DNA from: Chelatococcus reniformis
GTDB taxonomy: Bacteria > Pseudomonadota > Alphaproteobacteria > Rhizobiales > Beijerinckiaceae
Direction of reading: 5' to 3'
DNA length: 64,000 nt
Assembly: GCF_014640075.1 (NCBI RefSeq)
Contig: NZ_BMGG01000006.1
Span: 40,165-104,164 of the forward strand
Positions 55,472 through 63,269 of this stretch are shown here, piece after piece. The position numbers and the translations under genes were made by a program. The notes beneath the pieces are model-generated. The model did no database searches. It was given only the letters and a program-made list of their open reading frames with translations, and was not told the DNA's origin. Position 1 is the first letter of the stretch, and each line of letters starts with the position of its first letter.

Positions 55472-56698
55472 ATGGTCGAGCTTACCCGCCGCACGCTTCT
55501 GGCTGCCGGCACCGTTGTGCTGGCGGCGCCATACGTATCGCGCGCCCACGCCGCGACGCCGATCCGGATCGGCGTCCTTGCCGATATGAACGGCCCCTAC
55601 TCGAACCTGTCCGGCATCAGCGCCGTGACCGCCGCGCGGCTCGCCGCCGAGGACTTCAAGAAGGAGAAGCCCGACCTGCCGGTCGAGATCGTCTTCGCCG
55701 ACTTCCAGCTCAAGCCCGACATCGGGCTGGGCGTCGCGCGGAGCTGGTTCGACACCCAGGATGTGGATGCCGTGCTCGACATTCCGATGTCCGCCCTGGC
55801 GCTCGGCCTGACGGAGCTGGTCAAGTCGAAGAACAAGGTGGGCTTGTTCTCCGGCACGGCGACCGAGGACCTGACGGGCAAGTTCTGCAGCCCCAACCAC
55901 GTGCACTGGAGCTACGACAGCTACGCGATGGCCAGCACCATCGCCAACGCCTGCATGCAGCGCGGCCTCGACACCTGGTTCTTCATCGCGGCGGACTACG
56001 CCATGGGCGCGTCCGTCGTTCGCGATGCCACCAAGCTGATCAACGCCGCCGGCGGCAAGGTGCTCGGCGGCGTCAAGCATCCCTTCCCCGGCCCCGGCGA
56101 CTTCTCCAGCCTGCTGCTGCAGGCCCAGGGCAGCGGCGCGAAGGTGATCTGCTTCGCCAATGCCGGCGACGACCTGGTCAACTGCATCAAGCAGGCGAAG
56201 GAGTTCGGCATCACCTCCAAGGGCGCCGTGCTCACGGCGACCTTGATGGACGTGCCGCAGGTCAAGTCGATCGGCCTCGCGGACGCCGAGGGTATCCTTT
56301 ATTCCAACGGCTTCTACTGGAACAGGGACGACGGCACGCGCGCCTTCACCAAACGGCTGCTGCCCTTCGTCAACGACCTGCATCCGTCGCAGAACATCGC
56401 CGGCGCCTATTCGGCGGCATTGCACTATCTGCGGGCGGCGGGTGTGGTTGGCCATGACAAGGCGAAGACGGACGGTGCGGCGGTGGTGGCGCAGATGAAG
56501 GCCATGACCGTCACCGATCCCCTCTACGGACCGGCCAAGATCGCGCCCAACGGGCGGCTGCAGAACAATATGTTCCTGCTCAAGGTCAAGTCGCCGTCCG
56601 AAGCGAAGGACCCGTGGGATGTGGCTTCGATCGTGGAGACAGTGCCCCCCGAGAAGGCCTTCCGGCCGCAGTCGGAAGGCGCTTGCAAGGCGGCCTGA
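55472..56698 (+). CDS. ABC transporter substrate-binding protein (HAAT family), orphan
   Basis: A 408-residue binding protein with a Tat-like signal (LTRRTLLAAGTVVLAAPYV) and the Peripla_BP_6 start PIRIGVLADMNGPYSNLSG. SYDSYAMASTIANACMQRGL and GVKHPFPGPGDFSS are family segments. ATG 55472 has AGGGGAACACC upstream. There is no permease or ATPase gene beside it, so it probably feeds a Liv-type transporter elsewhere, possibly the one at 22042-25455. A TetR-type operator lies about 134 bases upstream, shared with the divergent acyl-CoA synthetase gene. Confidence 0.92.
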   Translation: MVELTRRTLLAAGTVVLAAPYVSRAHAATPIRIGVLADMNGPYSNLSGISAVTAARLAAEDFKKEKPDLPVEIVFADFQLKPDIGLGVARSWFDTQDVDAVLDIPMSALALGLTELVKSKNKVGLFSGTATEDLTGKFCSPNHVHWSYDSYAMASTIANACMQRGLDTWFFIAADYAMGASVVRDATKLINAAGGKVLGGVKHPFPGPGDFSSLLLQAQGSGAKVICFANAGDDLVNCIKQAKEFGITSKGAVLTATLMDVPQVKSIGLADAEGILYSNGFYWNRDDGTRAFTKRLLPFVNDLHPSQNIAGAYSAALHYLRAAGVVGHDKAKTDGAAVVAQMKAMTVTDPLYGPAKIAPNGRLQNNMFLLKVKSPSEAKDPWDVASIVETVPPEKAFRPQSEGACKAA

Positions 56699-56765
56699 CA
56701 ACGACCGCCTCCCGGTCGGGGTGCGCCCCGGCCGGCTGCGGCGCACAGAGCGCCTTGCCCTTCGG

Positions 56766-57770
56766 TCACACCGACAGCACGAGCTTGCCGGTGTGACCGC
56801 CGGCCTCCATGGCACGATGCGCGGCGGCGGCCTGCGCCAGCGGAAAGACGCTGTCGACCACGCAGGTGAGGCGCCCGGCCTCGAAGAGCGGCCACACGCG
56901 CTCGCGCACGACCTCGGCCAGGGCCGCCTTCTCCGCGATGCTGCGGCCGCGCAGCGTCGAGCCGGTCAGCGTCAGCCGCTTCATCATGACGGGGGTGAAA
57001 TTGACCTCGGCCTTGGCCCCCTCCAGGAAGGCGATCCAGACGATGCGGCCCTCCAGCGCCGCGGCGGCCATGTTGCGCTCGATGTAATCGCCGCCGACCA
57101 TGTCGAGGATCACGTCGACGCCGCGCCCCGCGGTCAGCCGCTTGACCTCGTCCACGAAATTCTGCGTGCGGTAGTTGATCGCCGCGTCGGCGCCCAGCTC
57201 GGCGCAGGCGGCACATTTCGCGTCGCTGCCCGCCGTCACGAACACGGGCGAGCCAAAGGCCTTGGCGAGCTGGATCGCGGTCGTCCCGATACCGCTCGCG
57301 CCGCCGTGCACCAGCAGGCTCTCGCCGGGCCTGAGGCGCGCCCGCTCGAAGACGTTGGTCCACACGGTGAAGATGGTCTCCGGCGCCCCGGCCGCTTCGA
57401 CCATCGACAGCCCGGCAGGGATGGGCAGTGCGTGGCTCTCGTGGGCGAGGCAGTATTCGGCGTAGCCGCCGCCGCCCACCAGCGCGCAGACCCGGCTGCC
57501 GATGGGCCATGCCCTCGCCCCCTCGCCAACGGCGACGACGTCACCCGCGATCTCCAGGCCGGGCGTGTCGGGGGCCCCGGGCGGGGGCGGATAGAAGCCG
57601 CGCCGCTGCACCATGTCGCCGCGATTGATCCCGGCGGCATGGACCTTGACGAGGATCTCCCCCGGCCCCGGGACGGGCAGTGGAAGGCGCCGCGGCTCGA
57701 GCACCTCCGGGCCGCCGGGCTCACGTATCGCGATCGCCGTCATCGTCGAAGGCAGGCTGCCCTGTGGCAT
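56766..57770 (-). CDS. NAD(P)H:quinone oxidoreductase, MDR superfamily (QOR-like)
   Basis: A 334-residue zinc-free medium-chain reductase. AIAIREPGGPEVLEPRRLPL at the N terminus, VKVHAAGINRGDMVQRRGFYPPPPG, and the cofactor loop GGASGIGTTAIQLAKAFG at about 140-157 are typical of PIG3/QOR proteins. It probably reduces a quinone or an enone with NADPH. ATG 57770 has an AGGAG ribosome binding site. It converges with the binding-protein gene; the stop codons are 68 bases apart. Confidence 0.92.
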   Translation of the reverse strand: MPQGSLPSTMTAIAIREPGGPEVLEPRRLPLPVPGPGEILVKVHAAGINRGDMVQRRGFYPPPPGAPDTPGLEIAGDVVAVGEGARAWPIGSRVCALVGGGGYAEYCLAHESHALPIPAGLSMVEAAGAPETIFTVWTNVFERARLRPGESLLVHGGASGIGTTAIQLAKAFGSPVFVTAGSDAKCAACAELGADAAINYRTQNFVDEVKRLTAGRGVDVILDMVGGDYIERNMAAAALEGRIVWIAFLEGAKAEVNFTPVMMKRLTLTGSTLRGRSIAEKAALAEVVRERVWPLFEAGRLTCVVDSVFPLAQAAAAHRAMEAGGHTGKLVLSV

Positions 57771-58039
57771 CGTTGATCTCCTCGTCTCCAGTCCCGCCCT
57801 GTACGCCAACCATCTTTACGGAGACGCGGCGTCAACATGGGTGTCGCGCCCCGAAAGTGCTCCTGCAGCAAGTACAGATGCTATTTGTGGATCGCTCAAA
57901 TACTACAAGATTATGTTCTGCATAGTTGAGGTTACAGGGGGGAAGCCTGGTCAAACCATACTATCGATAGCTGTTCAATTTATCGCCGAACCCAGCCCAC
58001 TAAAGTTGAGGCTCGGGGTCCGCTTAACGGCGCCCGTTG

Positions 58040-58294
58040 TCACGACAGAGCCCACACCCCTCGCGTTGGGCTGACTACGATCCCTTTGTCGAATAGGTCC
58101 TTCCGCGCCCAGCGGATCTCCTTCTCGAACAGGGTGTCTTTGCCGTCTGCCGTGGACCTCGCCAAGTCGGACGCGGGAACGGTCTCGTTGGTCCGCACCC
58201 AGGTGTAAACCTGGCCCGGCGTTGAGGGACCTAGCGCCTTCAGCGCCTTGATCACCCAGTTTCGGTACAGCTCGCGGGAGGCAGCAGTCGCCAA
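58040..58294 (-). CDS. Small winged-helix protein, Mrr N-terminal-like
   Basis: An 84-residue protein: RNWVIKALKALGPSTPGQVYTWV forms the first helices of a winged helix, and KEIRWARKDLFDKGIVVSPTRGVWAL is its recognition helix plus wing, as in the Mrr_N domain of restriction enzymes, without a nuclease domain. It follows the nuclease-EVE gene by 17 bases on the same strand, so both are one transcript. It may act as DNA-binding subunit or regulator of that nuclease (inference). The DNA here is less GC-rich than its surroundings. Confidence 0.7.
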   Translation of the reverse strand: MATAASRELYRNWVIKALKALGPSTPGQVYTWVRTNETVPASDLARSTADGKDTLFEKEIRWARKDLFDKGIVVSPTRGVWALS

Positions 58295-58311
58295 GGTCTC
58301 GTTTCTCCAAC

Positions 58312-59358
58312 TTAGCCCGGCTCAACGCCAAGCCGATCTCTCAGCACTTCGAGCGTGCGAGGCTCGCACAGCTTGCATACGATGTTCTGATTGGCGAACA
58401 TTCCCTCGAACCTGACTGGGTCGCTGACGGGAACTGTCCTCACCCAGTCCACCGCTACAGCATATTCGGCCACGTCCGGATCGTTCCGGTCATGTGCCAG
58501 GTTGGGCTGGGCCAACGGCTGATCCAGCAACGGCCCTGCTTCCGTGACGAAGTCTCGCACCATCACGACAGGCGCACTCACCTTTCCGTAGCCGACATAG
58601 CCCGCGCCCTTTTGATAGACCGCGATGGGGTCGCCAACGCTCAGACGCCGCAGTGGGCCGGACCACTTCTCACCGCCGCCCGCGGCTACGAACCCGTAAC
58701 GGCGCATGTCCTCCCAAGAACGAGTATCCCCATCACCGGCGTTCACGTACCAGAGACCCTGCCATGGTGACTGGACCTTGGCCTCAGACCTGACAGCCAC
58801 CTCTTGCTGGTCAAGCAGCCAATCCGTCGTGAGCAGTGTCTGCCCGGCTTCCTGAAAGACGGTGAAGAAAGCCGTGTTGATAGCGATGCCGTGCGTCTCG
58901 GACAGGTAGCGGACGATCCGCTGCGATGAAGGGTCCAGGGCGCTCGCCACGATGACTATGGAGTGACTCTGATTGAGTCGCTCGGGTGGACTCGAACTGA
59001 AGCGTTCCGCGAAAGCCGTCGTGAGACTTCTGCCAAGGTAGGTCTGCGCTCTCTCGTAAATCTGTGGGGTCGTAAGAGACTGGACCCAGCTCGCATAATC
59101 GAGCGCCTGCGCGACGACCTCACGGGGCGTACGGTCCCGCTTCAACTCGACGATGGAGAGGTTGCCCTCGGAATCGATCCCGAGGAGGTCGATCCGTCCG
59201 CCGAAGTCTGTGATGATCTGGCGGCCAATGACAAGGATATCGAGCCCAAGCAGGGAAGGCTGTTCGGCCACCCAGCCCTCGATCATGTCCTCGCTAACAA
59301 GTTGGCCCTGCGGGACGGGGACGAGCGCTCCATTGGCCAGCTTGTAGAGGCGGGTCAT
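58312..59358 (-). CDS. NucS/DUF91-type PD-(D/E)xK nuclease fused to an EVE-like domain
   Basis: A 348-residue protein. The N-terminal domain (~1-120) carries the nuclease core: Asp57 in GGRIDLLG, Glu71-x-Lys73 in IVELKRD, and Gln84/Tyr88 in VVAQALDYA (QxxxY motif). Residues ~200-345 begin with WYVNAGDGDTRSWEDMRRYG and GPLRRLSVGDPIAVYQKGAG, YVGYGKV, which resembles PUA-like/EVE modified-base-reading domains. Such fusions suggest modification-dependent DNA cleavage, a defence role. It lies in a local lower-GC stretch with degenerate flanks, as acquired DNA often does. The defence role is an inference. Confidence 0.72.
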   Translation of the reverse strand: MTRLYKLANGALVPVPQGQLVSEDMIEGWVAEQPSLLGLDILVIGRQIITDFGGRIDLLGIDSEGNLSIVELKRDRTPREVVAQALDYASWVQSLTTPQIYERAQTYLGRSLTTAFAERFSSSPPERLNQSHSIVIVASALDPSSQRIVRYLSETHGIAINTAFFTVFQEAGQTLLTTDWLLDQQEVAVRSEAKVQSPWQGLWYVNAGDGDTRSWEDMRRYGFVAAGGGEKWSGPLRRLSVGDPIAVYQKGAGYVGYGKVSAPVVMVRDFVTEAGPLLDQPLAQPNLAHDRNDPDVAEYAVAVDWVRTVPVSDPVRFEGMFANQNIVCKLCEPRTLEVLRDRLGVEPG

Positions 59359-60237
59359 GCGTTAACTGCAGCGGCTGAAGGCCGCTTCCCTCTGCGCCAG
59401 CCGATTGCGCTCGGCCCGGCTGCGGTCAAGTGGGTTGTTTCGCGGGCCCGTCGTCTAGTCCTGCGGAACCAAGTCGCCGCGGAAGGCCCCGGCATGGAAG
59501 AAGTGCTCAGCGAGCTTTCCAGGATCGCACCCACGAGATAGTCGCAATTCATGTCCATGGGCTAACCCGAGCGAGCATGCGATTGATCTTCGGCGAAATC
59601 GACGCACCGGTCCAGCACGCTCGCTGCCGCCGGCGAGTGGCCGATCTTCGCGATGCAGAAAGAGTGGACGATGGGAAAATCGAAAGAACCCACCGTTTGT
59701 CTAGGCGGAAAGCTACCTCCCCGCGAGGACATCCGGTCTGCATAGCGCTGCCCACATCCGGCCGACGGAGGATGGCGGCTACCGAACCGATCTCCACGTC
59801 GAAGCGCTTCAGCAGCGTGCATCCAGGGCAATGATCTGGTCTAGCCGCGCACGGAACAGATCGCTCGGCCCATTCTCGACAGGCTCCTCGGCCGCATTAA
59901 AGCCTCCCCATCGCCGCCTACACCGGCGGTGGAATCAGGGCGAAGCGTTAAGCGTAAATCGCAAGAAAGCTGCCGGCACCCACGAAAATCCGGCAAATCG
60001 AATGCGTGGCCGTGCCCAGTCCTCACAGGATACGACTGGCTTGTTAGCTCCTCATAAGCGATGATTTGGTTGAATCCAGACAGCGTAAGGGGCGATGCCA
60101 GCCCTGGCACCATCTCCGCCCTGTCGGCCGGGCGGACTCGATCAGGCTTGCCGGGACCCTACATCATGAGGGTAGCGACCGCCGGCACACTCGATCAGAG
60201 GTCGCCGCAGGCGCGCCTTGGAAGGGGAGGACAGACC
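59359..60237. other. Gap with degenerate coding remnants
   Basis: About 880 bases with no intact gene. On the plus strand, a frame ending at 59541 gives a plausible C-terminal piece (AAVKWVVSRARRLVLRNQVA, then EEVLSELSRIAPTR) that may be the remains of a gene. The other frames are Arg/Pro-rich. It is the right flank of the nuclease insertion. Confidence 0.4.
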
Positions 60238-60450
60238 ATGTCGGATCACACCTATCGCGTCACCGAGATCATCGGCTCCTCGCCGAACAGCAGCGACGAG
60301 GCCATCCGCAACGCGCTCGCGGATGCCTCCAAAACGCTGCGGCACATCGGCTGGTTCGAGGTGACCGAGACCCGCGGTCACGTCCACGATGGCAAGCTTG
60401 CGCATTTCCAGGTCACGCTGAAGCTCGGCTTCAGGCTCGACGACCGCTAG
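60238..60450 (+). CDS. Dodecin (flavin-binding storage protein)
   Basis: A 70-residue dodecin: YRVTEIIGSSPNSSDEAIRNAL, then the Trp in HIGWFEVTETRGHV that stacks with flavin, and the closing strand HFQVTLKLGFRL. Twelve copies assemble into a hollow sphere that stores flavins in the cytoplasm. GGGGAGG before ATG 60238 is an ideal ribosome binding site. It stands alone, downstream of a non-coding gap and convergent with the SDR gene. Confidence 0.95.
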   Translation: MSDHTYRVTEIIGSSPNSSDEAIRNALADASKTLRHIGWFEVTETRGHVHDGKLAHFQVTLKLGFRLDDR

Positions 60451-60501
60451 CTCGGCGCCGGCCGGCGCGGCCGGGAGACGATTCATCGCGTGTCCCGGCC
60501 A

Positions 60502-61587
60502 TTACGGCGGCAGCAGCTTGCTCGCCCGAAACAATCCGAACCACTTGCGGAACATCGCTTCGGTGTCCATCGCCTCGCCGAAGCCCGCCTGGCGGATCTT
60601 GACTGTGGAGACGATCGAGATCTTGTCGCCCGCCTTGGCACCGTAAGCCATGAGATAGTCCGCATACTGGAACGACCAGCCCACATAGTCAGCCAGCGGC
60701 GGCGCGCGCAGACCGTATTTGGCGCGGATCTCATCCCAGAGGGCTGTCTCCCCGGACATCGTTTCGGCCAGCGCCCGCGGCCGTGCCGGCCCCGGCTCCA
60801 TCCCGAGTGCGGACGCGATCGCCGGCCACACCCCGCTCCACATGAAGACGTCGCCGTTGGTGACGTTGAACGCCTCGTTGCGCGCCGCCTCCGTTTCGCC
60901 GCCCCAGGCGATGGCGCGCGCCAACAGGTCCGCGTCCACCGCCTGCAGCACGTTCGAGGGTCCGCCCGGATAGTAGAGAGGCTCGCCCCTCTCCTTGAGC
61001 ACGGCCGCATAAGCGCCGAGCGCCGGAATGGGGTTCATCGCGCTGCCGAAAGACTGGCCGAAGATGATCTGAGGCCGGAAGATGGTCCAGCTCCAAGCCT
61101 GGCTGCGCTGCCGCTCGGCCAGATAGTCCTGCTGGTTCCAATAGAAATTGGCGACGTCCCGCGCCTCCGACCGGTCTTCCCGGGCCGGTGTATCGATACG
61201 GCGGACGTGGGCTCCGTAGGCCTTGGTGCCCTGCAGCAGCGCCACGTGCCGCAGCCCCTTGGCGGCCTTCAGCAGCGGCTCGAGCAGGTTGCGCAGCATG
61301 CGGTCGTTGGTGTCGATCTGCTCCCGGTCCTGCCAACCGGAGATGAGGGACGGGCGCTCGTAGAGGGCGGCGTAGACGACGTGGGTGACATCGCCCATAC
61401 CCCCGAACAGCGCGCCGCATTGGTCTGCGTCGCACAGATCGGCGGCAACGAAGCGGGCGCCGAAGGTCTCGAACGGCGCCCGCCGCGACACCGCGGTGAC
61501 CTGGACGCCCTCCTGCGCGAAGTGCTTCATGGCCGCGTAGCCGACGAGGCCCGATGCCCCGGCGACGAGCACGTGCTTGCGCGCCAT
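60502..61587 (-). CDS. SDR of the PRISE (progesterone 5beta-reductase/iridoid synthase-like) type
   Basis: A 361-residue extended SDR. The cofactor motif VAGASGLVGY is at about 8-17; QGTKAYGAHV follows, and NFYWNQQDYL carries the unusual Tyr/Asn active-site pattern of PRISE enzymes that reduce enones. The length of ~360 residues is typical. It probably reduces an alpha,beta-unsaturated carbonyl compound with NADPH. Located 77 bases after the TetR gene stop on the same strand, it may be part of that transcript. Confidence 0.85.
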   Translation of the reverse strand: MARKHVLVAGASGLVGYAAMKHFAQEGVQVTAVSRRAPFETFGARFVAADLCDADQCGALFGGMGDVTHVVYAALYERPSLISGWQDREQIDTNDRMLRNLLEPLLKAAKGLRHVALLQGTKAYGAHVRRIDTPAREDRSEARDVANFYWNQQDYLAERQRSQAWSWTIFRPQIIFGQSFGSAMNPIPALGAYAAVLKERGEPLYYPGGPSNVLQAVDADLLARAIAWGGETEAARNEAFNVTNGDVFMWSGVWPAIASALGMEPGPARPRALAETMSGETALWDEIRAKYGLRAPPLADYVGWSFQYADYLMAYGAKAGDKISIVSTVKIRQAGFGEAMDTEAMFRKWFGLFRASKLLPP

Positions 61588-61664
61588 CTCCCCTCCCTCC
61601 CCGTTGCTGGTTCGCTCATGCGCTGACCCGGCTCCTCGGGAGAGGCAGAGCCAGCCTCCCGGAC

Positions 61665-62435
61665 CTAGCCCTTTCTGCTTGTCGGCGAAACCTCGTCCGT
61701 CGGGACGCGCGACGTGCAGGAGCCGCGCACGGCTCCCGACCCCTCACCGGCCGAGGCCGGCTCCTCCAGATTCTGGCGGCCCGAGAGCAGGCGCAGGCAA
61801 TCCTTGAAGAATGCCCGCCGCTCCTCGCCCGGGGGCAGCCCCAGCGGCGCCACATTGCAGGACAGCAGCATGCGCGCCCGCAGCATCGAATCGGTCGGGC
61901 CGAAGCCGAGTTCGCCGAAGGCGTCGGCCAGAAACGCGAGCACCTGGGCTTCGGCTTCGCGCACGGTCTTCTCGGCGCGGGGATCCATCGTCGCCCAGAT
62001 GCGCATCGCGTGGTCGAGCTCGAAGGTGCGCTGGCGGATGCTCAGGCGCGCGAGCCGGCGCATGCGCGCCAGGGGACCCGGGCCGCCCGCCAGCGTCGTG
62101 GCGAGCTCGCCCTTGACGCGCTCGAGGCTGTAGTGGTCGGCAAGGGCGCCGAGGTAGTCGTCGAAGTCGTTGAAATGGTGGTAGAAGCTGCCGGTGGAGA
62201 CACCCAGGCGTCTGGTCAGTTGGGCGAGCTTGAGGCCCGCAATGCCGGCATCGCGCAAGACGTCCTGGCCGGCGTCGATCCAGTCCAGCCGCGTCAGGCG
62301 GCGGTCACCCTGCGATTTGCCGGGGTCCCGCTTCGACATCTTCGGCCGGGCGGCCGCCAGCTCGGCGGACCCGGAGCCGTCCTGACCCTTGCGGCGTCTC
62401 GCCAGCGAGCGGCCCCTCGGCATGATCGTGTCCAT
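61665..62435 (-). CDS. TetR-family transcriptional regulator
   Basis: A 256-residue regulator. The HTH is IAGLKLAQLTRRLGVSTGSFYHHF at about 77-100, after a basic, disordered N-terminal arm of ~55 residues that is longer than usual. The C-terminal helical domain is typical, with a polar tail. ATG 62435 has AGGGGCAGG upstream; 62423 and 62339 are alternatives. It is divergent from the flavin reductase gene, with a perfect palindrome at 62527-62543 between them and a near copy at 55322-55338. Confidence 0.9.
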   Translation of the reverse strand: MDTIMPRGRSLARRRKGQDGSGSAELAAARPKMSKRDPGKSQGDRRLTRLDWIDAGQDVLRDAGIAGLKLAQLTRRLGVSTGSFYHHFNDFDDYLGALADHYSLERVKGELATTLAGGPGPLARMRRLARLSIRQRTFELDHAMRIWATMDPRAEKTVREAEAQVLAFLADAFGELGFGPTDSMLRARMLLSCNVAPLGLPPGEERRAFFKDCLRLLSGRQNLEEPASAGEGSGAVRGSCTSRVPTDEVSPTSRKG

Positions 62436-62526
62436 CGGTCCTGCCCCTCTCGTTCCGCCATGCCGGCAATTTGCATGCCAGCGCCGACGCCGAATCCAGG
62501 CTTGCGCCTCTTGCACGCCGGCACCA

Positions 62527-62543
62527 TAACATAATATATGTTA
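62527..62543. promoter_or_regulatory. Perfect palindromic operator, probable TetR binding site
   Basis: TAACATA-ATA-TATGTTA, perfect 7-bp arms, in the 187-base region between the divergent TetR gene and the flavin reductase gene. It is strikingly AT-rich amid GC-rich DNA. A near copy exists at 55322-55338. It is inferred to be the site for the adjacent TetR. Confidence 0.8.
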
Positions 62544-62622
62544 CATAGCGATGGGCGTCGCGCAGCCTGGTCCAAACGGCCTGCACATCACGAGCTGAGC
62601 GCCCATGTCAACGGAGGATCGA

Positions 62623-63231
62623 ATGGTCGAACGCCCGTTCATTGTTGGTCTCGGGGGCACGATCCGCGAGAACTCCTCCACCGAGCTCGCCCTTAAGCAT
62701 TGCCTGAGCGCTGCCGAGGCGCTCGGCGCCGATACCGTGATCTTCCTCGCCAAGGACCTCGACCTGCCCATGTACGGCCATGGCGGCAGCGCCCGCGGCG
62801 AGGCGGCAACCCGTCTGGTACACGCGCTGCGGCAGGCGGACGGTGTCATACTCGCCTCCCCCGGTTATCACGGTTCCATCTCCGGGCTGCTGAAGAACGC
62901 GCTCGACTATGTCGAGGATCTGCGCGCCGACGAGGCCGCCTACCTCGACGGGCGCGCCGTCGGCTGCATCACCTCGGCCTACGGCGCCCAGGCCATCGGC
63001 ACCACCATCGTCGCCATGCGCACCATCATCCATGCGCTGCGCGGCTGGCCCACGCCGATGGCGGCCGGCATCAACTCCGCCGACAAGATCTTCGACGCCG
63101 AGGGGCGTTGCATCGACGGCAACGTCCGCAGCCAGATCGAGATCGTCGCGAACCAGGTTTTCGATTTCGCCACTATGCGCCGCGCTCATCTGGGCCGGCG
63201 ACACCGGGAGCCCGTGTCGGCCGTCGCCTGA
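62623..63231 (+). CDS. NADPH-dependent FMN reductase
   Basis: A 202-residue flavodoxin-like reductase. The FMN phosphate loop GTIRENSSTELAL follows the first strand, and SPGYHGSISGLLKNALDYVE is the diagnostic FMN-reductase segment. ATG 62623 is favoured by GGAGG 7 bases upstream; ATG 62605 is possible. It supplies reduced flavin, probably to the HpaB-type monooxygenase encoded 38 bases downstream. It starts 80 bases after a TetR-type operator. Confidence 0.9.
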   Translation: MVERPFIVGLGGTIRENSSTELALKHCLSAAEALGADTVIFLAKDLDLPMYGHGGSARGEAATRLVHALRQADGVILASPGYHGSISGLLKNALDYVEDLRADEAAYLDGRAVGCITSAYGAQAIGTTIVAMRTIIHALRGWPTPMAAGINSADKIFDAEGRCIDGNVRSQIEIVANQVFDFATMRRAHLGRRHREPVSAVA

Positions 63232-63269
63232 CGGGAGCCCGCATGTCTTGAGGATCAAGGGAGGATACG

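Noticed and set aside
59440..59490. A tRNA-like look of GCCCGTCGTCTAGTCC and neighbours
   Set aside because: No cloverleaf can be folded: the acceptor and anticodon stems do not pair and no T-loop consensus follows.
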